The position numbers and the translations under genes were made by a program. The notes below the pieces were generated by a model that was given only the letters and a program-made list of their open reading frames with translations, made no database searches and had not been told where the DNA came from. Positions 42,109 through 51,479 of a stretch of 64,000 bases of DNA are shown here, in pieces. Position 1 is the stretch's first letter, and each line of letters begins with the position of its first letter. Origin of the DNA: CAZOZP01 sp964584325 (GTDB lineage Bacteria; Bacteroidota; Ignavibacteria; Ignavibacteriales; Melioribacteraceae). Where the stretch lies: positions 62,001-126,000 of the forward strand of contig CAZOZP010000001.1 in assembly GCA_964584325.1 (NCBI GenBank), read 5' to 3'.

Positions 42109-43680
42109 CTATAAACCGCCAATTAATTTTGCGGGAATTTCTGAATTTACAAATTCAACAAGTTTATTAACCGAAGTATTCATCATATTAAGCATTAGTG
42201 ATGGATATATGCCAAGTATAATAATAATAACGGTTAATGGGATAAACATTATATACTCTCTTAAATCAAGATCGTTAAGAGTATTCCATTTTTCATTCAA
42301 CTGACCAAGGTATATTCGCTGAAGTGTCCAGAGCATATATCCTGCACCCAAGAGAATTCCGAGAGTACTAATAATAGCAAAAATTCTTATGTTAGAATCT
42401 CCAAATGCACCTATAAAGACAAGGGCTTCTGAGACAAAACCACTCATCCCGGGTAATCCGATGGCAGCAAAAAATGCAATTGTTACAAATCCGGTATAAA
42501 CAGGCATTTGAAGTGCGAGTCCGCCAAAATCGTTTATTCCTCTAGTATGAGCTCTATCATAAATAACTCCCACTAATAGGAATAGCATTGCTGTAATTGT
42601 ACCATGATTGAACATTTGAAATATTGCTCCGTTTATTCCGGCTGTGGTAAGAGAAGCCATACCCAGAAGAACATAACCCATGTGAGAAACTGAAGAGTAT
42701 GCAATAAGTTTTTTAAAATCTTTCTGTGCAAGAGCACATAGAGCACCGTAAACGATATTTATCATTCCGAATAATCCAATATACCATGCAATATCTTTTG
42801 TTACGTCAGGGAATATAGGAAAACTTATTCTAAGAATACCATATGTACCCATTTTAAGCAGCACACCGGCAAGTATTACGCTAATAGGTGTAGGAGCTTC
42901 AACGTGGGCATCGGGCAGCCAAGTATGAAAAGGAAACATTGGAATTTTGATTGCAAAACCAACAAACAAAGCAATATATGCAGATAATCTCCAGAAATCT
43001 GAATAACCCGGTGATAGTATCCCGTTTCTAATGTAATTTGAAGAATCAGCAAGTTTTATTAAATCGAATGTATTTGCACTGAAATAAAGTCCAATCATCA
43101 CCAGTAGCATAAATACGCTTCCGAATAATGTATAAATAAAAAATTTAATCGCAGCATATTCCTTTCTTGGTCCACCCCAGATTCCAATCAGGAAATACAT
43201 CGGTAAAAGCATAAGTTCCCAAAAAACATAAAAGAGAAAGAAATCAAGGGCTACAAAGACACCCATCATTCCTGTATCAAGAAGAAGGAACAAAGCAAAA
43301 AATCCTTTTACACCTTTGTTTATATTCCAAGAAGAAATCAGTGCAATAATTGATACAATAGCAGTCAGAATAATCATTGAGATACTAAGGCCATCAATGC
43401 CAAGATAATAATAAATCTTTAGGTCCTTTAAAAACGGTAATGTCTGAAGATTTATCCAGATGAATTTTTCAACATACTGAAACCCGTTTGGGTCGTTCAC
43501 ACCCCCGGCAGATGAATCAAAAAATATAGCTATTATTCCTGCAAGAACAACCTGAATCCCTACGGCAACTAAAGCAGTTATTTTAATAATCTTTTCTTTT
43601 GAATCGGGAAGGAAAAGAATTATTAGCATCCCGACAATCGGAATGAATGTGATTAAAGATAATATTGGGAAACCGTTCAT
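42109..43680 (-). CDS. nuoM: NADH-quinone oxidoreductase subunit M
   Basis: A 523-residue proton-channel subunit of the membrane arm with about 14 helices. The signature FWELMLLPMYFLIGIWGG holds the conserved helix-5 Glu, and PMFPFHTWLPDAHVEAPTPISVILAGVLLKMG and KKLIAYSSVSHMGYVLLG carry the key lysines and the broken helix 7. The usual nuoM order after nuoL is kept; 27 nt separate the two. Confidence 0.96.
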   Translation of the reverse strand: MNGFPILSLITFIPIVGMLIILFLPDSKEKIIKITALVAVGIQVVLAGIIAIFFDSSAGGVNDPNGFQYVEKFIWINLQTLPFLKDLKIYYYLGIDGLSISMIILTAIVSIIALISSWNINKGVKGFFALFLLLDTGMMGVFVALDFFLFYVFWELMLLPMYFLIGIWGGPRKEYAAIKFFIYTLFGSVFMLLVMIGLYFSANTFDLIKLADSSNYIRNGILSPGYSDFWRLSAYIALFVGFAIKIPMFPFHTWLPDAHVEAPTPISVILAGVLLKMGTYGILRISFPIFPDVTKDIAWYIGLFGMINIVYGALCALAQKDFKKLIAYSSVSHMGYVLLGMASLTTAGINGAIFQMFNHGTITAMLFLLVGVIYDRAHTRGINDFGGLALQMPVYTGFVTIAFFAAIGLPGMSGFVSEALVFIGAFGDSNIRIFAIISTLGILLGAGYMLWTLQRIYLGQLNEKWNTLNDLDLREYIMFIPLTVIIIILGIYPSLMLNMMNTSVNKLVEFVNSEIPAKLIGGL

Positions 43681-43707
43681 ATTAGTTTATGCCTTAATTA
43701 TTTTCAT

Positions 43708-45792
43708 TTACTTAAAAGGATTAAAGAACAGCCACAAAATAATGACTGAAGTAATTATTAGAACAAGGTAACTTTGAATTCTTCCGCTTTGCAACTTACG
43801 CAGAATCAGTCCGGCCGTTCCGCTTAAAAATGCTACGGCATTCACGAATCCATCTACTACATAGTTGTCAAATAGCCCGGTAATATTCGAAAACATTTTT
43901 GTTAACCGTGCAGATCCGTTTACAGCACCGTCAACAACCCTGGCATCGAAAAGGTTCATTAAAGAAGATACTCTGAGAAGGTTATTTACAAATAGGTATT
44001 CATACAATTCATCAAGATACCATTTGTTCAAAGAAAATTTATAAAATGGAGCCATTTGAGATACAAGCTTGTCTGAATCCAGTTTCTTCCATTGGTAAAA
44101 AACAAATGCTGCAAAAATTCCTATTCCGGCAACTGCAAGTGAAAGAAACATAGCCGGATAATGGGCATGGTGCATGGCTTCTGTATATTTTACAGAATGA
44201 ATCACAGTTGCATCATTTGTATTTTCACTTGTTTTCATAAAATCAAATCTGACTATATTAGGAACAACTGTTGCTGGAGTTTTGATCCATTCAGATATAA
44301 ACTTACCTTCCGACGCTGCAATTGGATTCGGTGTGTAAAAAACAAACACCGAAAGCAAAGCCAGAATTATCAAAGGCACAGTCATTAACATTGGAGATTC
44401 GTGAGCGTGTTCAAATTTATGCTCGTCACGGGTTGATCCATGAAAAGTGAGAATTACAAGTCTGAACATATAGAAAGCAGTTAGCATTGCAACTGTAAAT
44501 GCAATTAAGGGAATCATCCAATGGCCGGTAAGTTCTCCGAATGCAATTGTTCCTGCCAGGATACCGTCTTTACTTAAGAATCCTGAGGTCAGCGGGACCC
44601 CGGATATAGCTAATGTTGAGATTAGAAAAGTGTAATAGGTGAGAGGCATTTTTTTTCTAAGACCACCCATTTTTGTTATATCCTGTTCATGGTGCATCGC
44701 ATGAATTACTGAACCGGATCCCAGAAACAAGCAAGCTTTAAAAAAAGCATGTGTTACCAGGTGAAAAAATGCATAAGCATAAGCTCCTGTTCCAACAGCC
44801 ATAATCATATATCCAAGCTGACTAACAGTTGAATAAGCAAGCACTTTCTTTATATCGGTCTGTGTAAGTGCAATTGTTGCAGCTATAAACGATGTAAAAG
44901 CTCCAACCAAAGCTACCACAAGCATTGCATCAGCAGTTAATATCGCAAAAATCCTAAGTGAAAGATACACACCTGCAGCAACCATTGTTGCAGCGTGAAT
45001 TAATGCTGATACCGGAGTGGGGCCTTCCATTGCATCAGGGAGCCAAACGTGAAGAGGGAACTGGGCGGATTTTCCGACAGCGCCCATAAAAAGTAAAATT
45101 CCTGCAGCTGTTAGCCACGCTGTGCTTTCAAAAGGCATTGTTCCTGAAGCAATTTGTGAATAGACAGAATCAAAATTAAAAGTATGGAAATTTGCAAAAA
45201 TTATAAGAATTCCTGCGAACATACCTATATCGCCGATTCTGTTCACAATAAATGCTTTTTTCCCGGCGTCTGAAGCTGACTTCTTTTCAAACCAGAATCC
45301 AATAAGAAGGTATGATGATAACCCTACCAGTTCCCAAAAAATATACATCATAAGTATATTATCTGCTAAAACAATACCGAGCATCGAGAATGTAAATATC
45401 CCAAGGTAGGCAAAATATCTGTTGTATCTTTTATCACCTTTCATATATTCTATTGAATAGATATGAACTAGCAGGCTTATTAGATTAACTACAAAAAGCA
45501 TTATTACTGTAATATTATCTATCTTTATACCCATATCAATAGTAAATGACCCAAATAACGGGACATTCGGAAAATGTATCCAGGTAAAAGAATGTGAAAT
45601 ATTTATGCTTGTGAAGTAAACAAGTTTAAAAAATCCAATCACAATCGTGATAATAAATGCTAATGAGATTACTCCTGTTTCAAAAAGAAATAATTTTTGG
45701 AATCGCTTCCCGAATATTATAACGGTTGTAAAACCGAATAGTGGGAGTAACAATGCAATTACGGACAGATTTATCAGATAGCTTTCAGGCAT
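43708..45792 (-). CDS. nuoL: NADH-quinone oxidoreductase subunit L
   Basis: A 694-residue distal proton-pumping subunit with about 16 helices. FTFSMLGIVLADNILMMYIFWELVGLSSYLLIGFW is the helix-5 Glu region; QFPLHVWLPDAMEGPTPVSALIHAATMVAAG and VLAYSTVSQLGYM are strongly conserved, and the C-terminal lateral amphipathic helix with its terminal membrane anchor is predicted after residue 600. It lies 5 nt after nuoK. Confidence 0.96.
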   Translation of the reverse strand: MPESYLINLSVIALLLPLFGFTTVIIFGKRFQKLFLFETGVISLAFIITIVIGFFKLVYFTSINISHSFTWIHFPNVPLFGSFTIDMGIKIDNITVIMLFVVNLISLLVHIYSIEYMKGDKRYNRYFAYLGIFTFSMLGIVLADNILMMYIFWELVGLSSYLLIGFWFEKKSASDAGKKAFIVNRIGDIGMFAGILIIFANFHTFNFDSVYSQIASGTMPFESTAWLTAAGILLFMGAVGKSAQFPLHVWLPDAMEGPTPVSALIHAATMVAAGVYLSLRIFAILTADAMLVVALVGAFTSFIAATIALTQTDIKKVLAYSTVSQLGYMIMAVGTGAYAYAFFHLVTHAFFKACLFLGSGSVIHAMHHEQDITKMGGLRKKMPLTYYTFLISTLAISGVPLTSGFLSKDGILAGTIAFGELTGHWMIPLIAFTVAMLTAFYMFRLVILTFHGSTRDEHKFEHAHESPMLMTVPLIILALLSVFVFYTPNPIAASEGKFISEWIKTPATVVPNIVRFDFMKTSENTNDATVIHSVKYTEAMHHAHYPAMFLSLAVAGIGIFAAFVFYQWKKLDSDKLVSQMAPFYKFSLNKWYLDELYEYLFVNNLLRVSSLMNLFDARVVDGAVNGSARLTKMFSNITGLFDNYVVDGFVNAVAFLSGTAGLILRKLQSGRIQSYLVLIITSVIILWLFFNPFK

Positions 45793-45797
45793 AAAAT

Positions 45798-46109
45798 TTA
45801 TTCTTTTAAGTTATTAATTTCATCTACATTGATATTAGCAAAGTTCTTATATAGGTTTAGTACTATACCTAATGCTACTGCCGCTTCAGCTGCGGCAAGA
45901 ACAATTACAAAAAGAGCCGACATTTGACCGTCTATTCCAAAATCACCGTATCTTGCAAATGCTATAAAGTTTAGATTTGCAGCGTTTAGGATTAATTCAA
46001 CGCCCATTAAAAGAAGAATGGCGTTTCTTCTTGAAATAACTGCAAATAATCCAAGCGAAAACAGTACTGCACTAACTACAATAAAATGTGTTAAACCGAT
46101 ACTACTCAA
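45798..46109 (-). CDS. nuoK: NADH-quinone oxidoreductase subunit K
   Basis: A 103-residue subunit with three membrane helices, of normal length. GLFAVISRRNAILLLMGVELILNAANLNFIAF contains the two conserved membrane glutamates, the second in the AAAEAAVALGIVL segment, that link the quinone site to the antiporters. The start codon is TTG in a TTGA overlap with the nuoJ stop. Confidence 0.95.
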   Translation of the reverse strand: MSSIGLTHFIVVSAVLFSLGLFAVISRRNAILLLMGVELILNAANLNFIAFARYGDFGIDGQMSALFVIVLAAAEAAVALGIVLNLYKNFANINVDEINNLKE

Positions 46110-46624
46110 TTTTCTTCTCCTTTAATTTCAGGTTTTTTCTGTCTGGCAATTGAGGCTGCCCCAATTAAAGCAACAAGCAGAAACACTCCAAGCAATTCAA
46201 ATACAAATATATAATCAGTAAGTAACTTGTGCCCAATCTGCTTAATAGTTCCTTCAGGTTCTGTTAAAATAGAAATATGCCATTGAGAATGAAGGAGTAC
46301 TGCTAAAATAAATACGCAAAAACCTATAATCGCAATAAATGATGCAGTAAAATTGACATTAACTGATTTTATATCAATCCCGGTAATTTTGTTTGTGAGC
46401 ATAACTCCAAATAAAAGCAACACCAGAATACCTCCAACATAAACCATTATTTGAACAATTGCCACAAAATCAGCAGCCAGAAGCACATATAGGCCAGCCA
46501 TCCCGAACAGAGTAAAAAAGAGAGAAAAAGCGGCACGTACAACATTCTTAAGAGTTACCGCCAATACCGCAGAGCCAATAGTCATTAAGGCAAAGAAATA
46601 AAATATTATATCATAAATTATCAT
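46106..46624 (-). CDS. nuoJ: NADH-quinone oxidoreductase subunit J
   Basis: A 172-residue subunit with five membrane helices. The N-terminal YDIIFYFFALMTIGSAVLAVTLKNVVRAAFSLFFTLFGMAGLYVLLAADFVA region contains the pi-bulge helix 3 and is strongly conserved in NuoJ. The ATG at 46624 is chosen because homology starts there; a longer frame would run inside nuoI. It overlaps nuoK by 4 bp. Confidence 0.94.
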   Translation of the reverse strand: MIIYDIIFYFFALMTIGSAVLAVTLKNVVRAAFSLFFTLFGMAGLYVLLAADFVAIVQIMVYVGGILVLLLFGVMLTNKITGIDIKSVNVNFTASFIAIIGFCVFILAVLLHSQWHISILTEPEGTIKQIGHKLLTDYIFVFELLGVFLLVALIGAASIARQKKPEIKGEEN

Positions 46625-46637
46625 AAATTCAGCCTGA

Positions 46638-47168
46638 TTAAGGTTTAGTCGGAGATGCTGGCTTTGATGCTGCTTTCTCCAATTGGAATCTGTCAAAGTT
46701 GGATTTCTTTTCTTCAGATTCTTTTTCTGTTAAAGTTGAAAATTTATAAATTAGGTTTTCTCTATTGTACTCAGAATATTCGTATGCGTCAGTCATTTTT
46801 ATGCATTCTGTGGGACAAGGATAAACACATAATGAGCAAAAGCAGCATTTGGCAATGTCTATATCAAATCTGGTTACCCATAAAGCTTTTTTCTTTCCGT
46901 TTGATGTTACTCCCAGATCATCTCCCGGAACTGATTTTACGGTTTCTATAGTAATGCAGTTAACTGGGCATGCTCTGGCACATTGATCGCAACCAATACA
47001 ATCGTCCATATCAACATAAAGGCGGTTTCTTGATCTTTCAGGCATAGGCATTTTTACACTTGGATACTGAATTGTAACATTCGGGACAAACATATGCCGG
47101 AATGTTATTTTCATTCCCGTAAGTACGGTTATTATAGCCTGCCATGTATTTAAAAAGTATGTTTTCAT
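46638..47168 (-). CDS. nuoI: NADH-quinone oxidoreductase subunit I (two 4Fe-4S)
   Basis: A 176-residue ferredoxin-like subunit carrying clusters N6a and N6b. Both motifs are complete: CIGCDQCARACPVNC and CCFCSLCVYPCPTEC. An N-terminal amphipathic helix attaches it to the membrane. The overlap with nuoH (ATGA) supports coordinated synthesis. These clusters pass electrons from the peripheral arm to NuoB. Confidence 0.96.
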   Translation of the reverse strand: MKTYFLNTWQAIITVLTGMKITFRHMFVPNVTIQYPSVKMPMPERSRNRLYVDMDDCIGCDQCARACPVNCITIETVKSVPGDDLGVTSNGKKKALWVTRFDIDIAKCCFCSLCVYPCPTECIKMTDAYEYSEYNRENLIYKFSTLTEKESEEKKSNFDRFQLEKAASKPASPTKP

Positions 47169-48250
47169 ATTTTTATTAACGATATTATTCCAATAACTAT
47201 TAAATTAACGAAAGCAAATGGTATCAGATATTTCCAGCACACAGTCATTAATTGATCTACTCTTAGGCGTGGGAGAGTCCATCTTAACCACATTTGAACG
47301 AATACAAGTGCAAGTCCTTTTATAGTAAACCAAAAAAACTGTTCGAAAGGAATAATTGCTGGAAAATTAAACAAATCTCCAAAATATCCTACCGGTGAAG
47401 CATAACCACCTAAAAATACAGCAGCAACAATAGCTGAAACTGCAAACATATTGGCATATTCAGCCAAAAAAAACATTGCGAATTTCATGCCTGAATACTC
47501 AGTATGAAAACCTGCAACCAATTCAGATTCTGCTTCCGGAATATCAAACGGGACTCTATTAACTTCTGCAAGAGTGCTTATAAACAAAATAACAAATCCG
47601 ATTATCATAAAAGGGATTAAAAGGAATTTTGCAAGAGAAAGCCCAGGGCCTCCGAAAATCAACCAATTCCAGAAGGCTCCTTCCTGCAGACTGCTGATTT
47701 CGTTTAAGTTCAATGACCCGGTAAGCATAATTATTGAGAGTATAACAAGTACAGTGGGAATTTCATAGGAAATTATCTGGGCGGCTGATCTCATTGAGCC
47801 AAGAAGGGAATATTTATTGTTTGATGCCCAACCTCCCATAAGTATTCCGGCTACAACTAATCCAGATACTGCAATAATAAAGAATAGTCCTAGATCTATA
47901 TTTGTCCCGATAAACAAGCTTGAGAAGGGAAGTGCGGCAAAAACGGCAAAGCTACCCGCAAAAACAAGAACCGGAGCAATATTAAATAGACTTTTGTCAG
48001 CTGCTTCAGGAATAATATCCTCTTTCTGGATCAACTTAAGGATATCTGCCAATGTCTGCAATAATCCATAATATCCTGTGCGCATCGGACCAAGTCTATC
48101 TTGCATAAACGCAGATACTTTTCTTTCAGCATAAACAGCAAATAGCGCAAAAATCAGCACAAAATTTAGCGGAATAACCACTAAAGCAAGCATGGCCGTT
48201 ATTTGTCCGGGAATGCTGTTACCGGTAATATTTATTAAATATTCATACAT
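47165..48250 (-). CDS. nuoH: NADH-quinone oxidoreductase subunit H
   Basis: A 361-residue subunit with about eight membrane helices that forms part of the quinone chamber. AERKVSAFMQDRLGPMRTGYYGLLQTLADILKLIQKEDIIP is diagnostic, and EVNRVPFDIPEAESELVAGFHTEYSGMKFAMFFLAEY holds the conserved acid loop facing NuoB and NuoD. It overlaps the nuoD stop by one base. Order nuoD-nuoH without nuoEFG is notable. Confidence 0.96.
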   Translation of the reverse strand: MYEYLINITGNSIPGQITAMLALVVIPLNFVLIFALFAVYAERKVSAFMQDRLGPMRTGYYGLLQTLADILKLIQKEDIIPEAADKSLFNIAPVLVFAGSFAVFAALPFSSLFIGTNIDLGLFFIIAVSGLVVAGILMGGWASNNKYSLLGSMRSAAQIISYEIPTVLVILSIIMLTGSLNLNEISSLQEGAFWNWLIFGGPGLSLAKFLLIPFMIIGFVILFISTLAEVNRVPFDIPEAESELVAGFHTEYSGMKFAMFFLAEYANMFAVSAIVAAVFLGGYASPVGYFGDLFNFPAIIPFEQFFWFTIKGLALVFVQMWLRWTLPRLRVDQLMTVCWKYLIPFAFVNLIVIGIISLIKI

Positions 48251-49365
48251 TATCTGTCCACTTCTCCCAAAACAATATCTATACTTCCCAGTATTGCGAT
48301 AATATCAGCAACCAGGTGGTTTTTACTTAGTATGTTTAACACTTCAAGGTTAACGAATGAAGGGGCTCGGACTTTTACTCTTACCGGATTAAGTGAACCA
48401 TCGCTTATAATAAAATATCCCAGTTCGCCTTTTGGATTTTCAACTCGGCTGTAAATCATTCCTTTAGGAGGCTTTACTCTTTTTGGAATTGCCGATTTCA
48501 CATCACCTTCAGGAATTTTGTTAAGCGCCTGCTCAATAATTCTAAGACTTTGCTCCATCTCCAGAATGCGGACATAATATCTGTCCCAACAATCCCCGGT
48601 TGTACCCATAATTCCTTTTCCAACAGGGATATCAAAATCAAATTTATCATATATAGAATATGGATCATCCTTACGCAAATCAAAAGCTAATCCGCTAGCT
48701 CTAAGCATAGGGCCGGTAATTCCGTAATTAATTGCGGTATCTAATGGAAGAATTCCAATGTTTGCGGTTCTTTCTATAAAAATCTTGTTATAAGACAGAA
48801 GATCGTTAAATTCTTTTATTTTAGGTCGGAAATAAGTAACAAACTCTTTAGCTGAACGAATAAAATCAGGATGTAAATCGTGTGACAGACCCCCAATCCA
48901 GATATAATTGTAGAGCAATCTTGCTCCGCAGGTCATTTCAAAAAGGCTAATAATTTTTTCTCTGTCACGGAAAGCATAGAGGAAAGGTGTGAAAGCACCT
49001 ATATCTACGCCGTAAGTTCCTAAAGCTACCAAGTGAGAAGCAATTCTCTGAAACTCTCCCATTATTATTCTAATGTATTCAACTCTTTCGGGAACTTCTA
49101 TTTTCATGAGTCTTTCCATTGCTAATGCATAACCGAAGTTATTGTACATTGAAGCAAGGTAATCCATCCGGTCTGTATATGGTACTATTTGAGGGTAAGA
49201 CATAGCCTCACAGTGTTTTTCGAAACATCTGTGAAGGTATCCTATATGAGGTGTTACTTTCTTTACCAGTTCACCTTCAAGTTCAACCTCGAGCCTTAAT
49301 ACTCCATGAGTGGATGGATGCTGAGGCCCCATATTTAAAATCATATTCTCAGTTTTAATTGCCAT
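48250..49365 (-). CDS. nuoD: NADH-quinone oxidoreductase subunit D
   Basis: A 371-residue 49-kDa-type subunit lining the quinone cavity, related to the large subunit of [NiFe] hydrogenases. LNMGPQHPSTHGVLRLEVELEGE, the quinone-binding His region (PSTHG), and GYLHRCFEK are diagnostic; CGARLLYNYIWIGG and GITGPMLRASG follow. The protein is a stand-alone NuoD, not fused to NuoC. Four bases of ribosome-like sequence are weak before the ATG. Confidence 0.96.
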   Translation of the reverse strand: MAIKTENMILNMGPQHPSTHGVLRLEVELEGELVKKVTPHIGYLHRCFEKHCEAMSYPQIVPYTDRMDYLASMYNNFGYALAMERLMKIEVPERVEYIRIIMGEFQRIASHLVALGTYGVDIGAFTPFLYAFRDREKIISLFEMTCGARLLYNYIWIGGLSHDLHPDFIRSAKEFVTYFRPKIKEFNDLLSYNKIFIERTANIGILPLDTAINYGITGPMLRASGLAFDLRKDDPYSIYDKFDFDIPVGKGIMGTTGDCWDRYYVRILEMEQSLRIIEQALNKIPEGDVKSAIPKRVKPPKGMIYSRVENPKGELGYFIISDGSLNPVRVKVRAPSFVNLEVLNILSKNHLVADIIAILGSIDIVLGEVDR

Positions 49366-49373
49366 TTTTTATC

Positions 49374-49898
49374 TCAATATGGAATTTTAATTCCCTGATA
49401 AAATTCCGGATTAACATAATCTTTTCTTAAAGGGTAACCTTCCCAATCATCAGGCATAAGAATTCTCCTTAAGTCAGGATGATTTAGAAACACTATTCCA
49501 AACATATCAAAGGCTTCACGCTCATGCCAATCAGCACATTTCCAGACAGATTCAACAGATTCAGTTATAGGCTCAGATTTAGGAACGATTACTTTTATCG
49601 TAATTTTATGCTTATACTTAATTGAATAGAGATGATAATACACACTTAAGTTACCACCTACAACAGTTTCTTGGCCTTCTTCCTGCGTTATTTTTGTCCC
49701 ATCAGCTTCGTCAGCACCGGAGAGGCACATAAGTGTATCAAATTCAAGTGTGTTTGCATCCCGAAGCCATAGACATATTTGATTTATTGCATAGGCATTC
49801 ACAATAAACAGCGGTTCAGAATCCGGCTCCTCTGAAATAGTGGTTTTTTCGGGAAATTCCTTATCGAGTAATTCAAAGATATCTTTAGAAGTTTTCAT
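49374..49898 (-). CDS. nuoC: NADH-quinone oxidoreductase subunit C
   Basis: A 174-residue 30-kDa-type subunit of the peripheral arm. The conserved C-terminal region ESVWKCADWHEREAFDMFGIVFLNHPDLRRILMPDDWEGYPLRKDY is the family signature. The ATG at 49898 shares a base with the nuoB stop (TAATG); the longer frame upstream would be inside nuoB. It has no catalytic cofactors and scaffolds NuoB and NuoD. Confidence 0.96.
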   Translation of the reverse strand: MKTSKDIFELLDKEFPEKTTISEEPDSEPLFIVNAYAINQICLWLRDANTLEFDTLMCLSGADEADGTKITQEEGQETVVGGNLSVYYHLYSIKYKHKITIKVIVPKSEPITESVESVWKCADWHEREAFDMFGIVFLNHPDLRRILMPDDWEGYPLRKDYVNPEFYQGIKIPY

Positions 49899-50386
49899 TA
49901 TTGTTTTTTTCTCAATGATTCGTGTCTGATTTTTTCCTGAAGCTTCATAAGACCCTCTAATAATGCTTCGGGGCGGGGAGGACAACCGGGGACATAAACA
50001 TCTACAGGAATTACTCTGTCAATACCCTTTAATACGTGGTAGCCATGTTCCCAATAAGGTCCACCGCAATTAGCACAACTGCCCATCGAAATAATATATT
50101 TCGGGTCAGGCATTTGTTCATAAAGTCTTTTAATTCGAGTTGCCATTTTTAGAGTAACTGTACCGGAAATAATTATAATATCAGCCTGTCGAGGCGATGG
50201 TCGCGGAATAACTCCGAACCTGTCAAAATCATAATGAGAAGCGGATGTAGCCATCATTTCAATAGCACAGCAGGCAAGTCCGAAACTAAGCTGCCACAAC
50301 GAAGAAAGCCTAGCCCAATTGAATAGGTCTTCAGCTTTTGCAACTACTATATTTCCTTCAGAAAATTCTTTATCTAAAAATCCCAT
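49898..50386 (-). CDS. nuoB: NADH-quinone oxidoreductase subunit B (cluster N2)
   Basis: A 162-residue PSST-type subunit carrying the terminal cluster N2. The tandem cysteines of FGLACCAIEMMA, the Cys of SMGSCANCGGPYW and the fourth in VPGCPPRPEALLEGL are intact. DRFGVIPRPSPRQADIIIISGTVT is also conserved. Length is normal. It follows nuoA by 25 nt. Confidence 0.97.
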   Translation of the reverse strand: MGFLDKEFSEGNIVVAKAEDLFNWARLSSLWQLSFGLACCAIEMMATSASHYDFDRFGVIPRPSPRQADIIIISGTVTLKMATRIKRLYEQMPDPKYIISMGSCANCGGPYWEHGYHVLKGIDRVIPVDVYVPGCPPRPEALLEGLMKLQEKIRHESLRKKQ

Positions 50387-50411
50387 AAAAATTCTACCTT
50401 AAGATAATTTG

Positions 50412-50831
50412 TTAAGTAGTCCGGTCTTCTTTTCCGGGGAAAATGTCTTTGAGGGTTACAGGATATTTGTGAGGTCGGTCCCAATCAAGATCTCCTTTTC
50501 TCCATTCGTAAACCATCCCTAATCCTAATACTATAAGGAAAAACAATCCGGCAAACAGACCGAATGCTGAATATTCCTTATATACAACAGCCCAAGGGAA
50601 AAGCATAACAACTTCAACATCGAAAATCAGAAAGATTAAAGCAACTACGAAAAACCTGATGTTGAATTTCACCCAAGGAGAACCTTGTGGGTTTTCACCA
50701 CATTCGTAAGTGCTCAATTTTTCCTTTGAAGGTCTTTTAGGACGAATTAGCTTGGCGGCAAAGACTGAAATTATTACAAATACAACTGCAACCGACAAGA
50801 AAACGAAGATTTTACCAAATTCTGTAAGCAT
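50412..50831 (-). CDS. nuoA: NADH-quinone oxidoreductase subunit A
   Basis: A 139-residue subunit with three membrane helices. The loop YECGENPQGSPWVKFNIRFF contains the conserved Cys facing the quinone site, and ALIFLIFDVEVVMLFPWAV holds the membrane acid. It is the first gene of the operon. No convincing promoter was located in the 217 bp upstream, which are shared with the divergent RRM gene; a TATTTTAG near match stands close to the gene. Confidence 0.95.
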   Translation of the reverse strand: MLTEFGKIFVFLSVAVVFVIISVFAAKLIRPKRPSKEKLSTYECGENPQGSPWVKFNIRFFVVALIFLIFDVEVVMLFPWAVVYKEYSAFGLFAGLFFLIVLGLGMVYEWRKGDLDWDRPHKYPVTLKDIFPGKEDRTT

Positions 50832-50966
50832 TACAATAATATTTAATTTTAACTGGTACTAAAATAGAAGAAAGAGGATAAAAAGTAAATTTAATTTTTA
50901 AAAACTTCAGCAGACGGGTTTTTACGAAAAAATAATTAAAAAAAATAGTAAATTTTAAAAAATATT

Positions 50967-50997
50967 TTTGACTATAGATTATAAATAAATATCTTTG
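50967..50997 (+). promoter_or_regulatory. Bacteroidota-type promoter of the RRM gene
   Basis: TTTG at 50967-50970 (-33) and TATCTTTG at 50990-50997 (-7, consensus TAnnTTTG) are separated by 19 nt. The start point would be near 51004, giving a leader of about 45 nt before the ATG, long enough for structure-dependent control as in many cold-induced RNA-binding proteins. Confidence 0.6.
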
Positions 50998-51048
50998 TAT
51001 GTGTTTCTAATTAAAAAAAGCATCAGCTTATTAAAGGAGAAGTAGTAA

Positions 51049-51318
51049 ATGAAGATTTATGTAGGTAATCTGCCATACAAGGTAGACGACAGCCGTTTAA
51101 AAGAAATGTTTTCGGCTTATGGTGAAGTTTCTGACAGTAAAGTGATTATTGACAGAGAAACAAAAAGATCCAAAGGTTTTGGTTTTGTTGAAATGGCAGA
51201 CCAGTCAGAAGGAGACAAAGCAATAAAAGAACTTGACGGAAAAGAATTCGAAGGCAGAAACTTAAAAGTTAATGTAGCTAAACCTGAAACTGATCGTCCA
51301 AAGAGAAGCTTCAGATAA
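51049..51318 (+). CDS. RRM-type RNA-binding protein
   Basis: An 89-residue single RNA-recognition-motif protein. RNP2 is KIYVGNLPY at the start and RNP1 is SKGFGFVEM in the middle, with the aromatic residues that stack on RNA. The C-terminus is a short basic tail (DRPKRSFR). Such small RRM proteins are abundant in cyanobacteria and Bacteroidota, often cold-induced. AAAGGAG precedes the ATG by 8 nt. It has its own promoter and a strong intrinsic terminator, so it is a single-gene unit. Confidence 0.93.
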   Translation: MKIYVGNLPYKVDDSRLKEMFSAYGEVSDSKVIIDRETKRSKGFGFVEMADQSEGDKAIKELDGKEFEGRNLKVNVAKPETDRPKRSFR

Positions 51319-51342
51319 TCTGTATTGAACATGGTTTATGTG

Positions 51343-51373
51343 AACCCGGCCTTAAAAGCCGGGTTTTTTGTTT
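51343..51373 (+). terminator. Intrinsic terminator of the RRM gene
   Basis: An 8-bp stem AACCCGGC / GCCGGGTT with a 7-nt loop, followed by a U-rich tract (TTTTGTTTT), 25 nt after the stop codon. A textbook rho-independent terminator. Confidence 0.9.
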
Positions 51374-51479
51374 TAAATTATTTAAGCTTCATTTAATAAT
51401 AAGAGGATAGAATTCTATGGATTATTCAATGGTTTACATAATATACATTATATGACATTTGTTCAAATAGAGTTTTTGC

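Noticed and set aside
44161..44388. Small open frame antisense to nuoL
   Set aside because: Shadow of a conserved subunit gene; composition is not protein-like.
46625..46696. A 24-residue N-terminal extension of NuoJ
   Set aside because: It lies within the nuoI 3' end and is hydrophilic, unlike NuoJ; the ATG at 46624 begins the first membrane helix.
49899..49985. A 29-residue N-terminal extension of NuoC
   Set aside because: It lies inside nuoB in another frame; the TAATG junction gives the normal family start.
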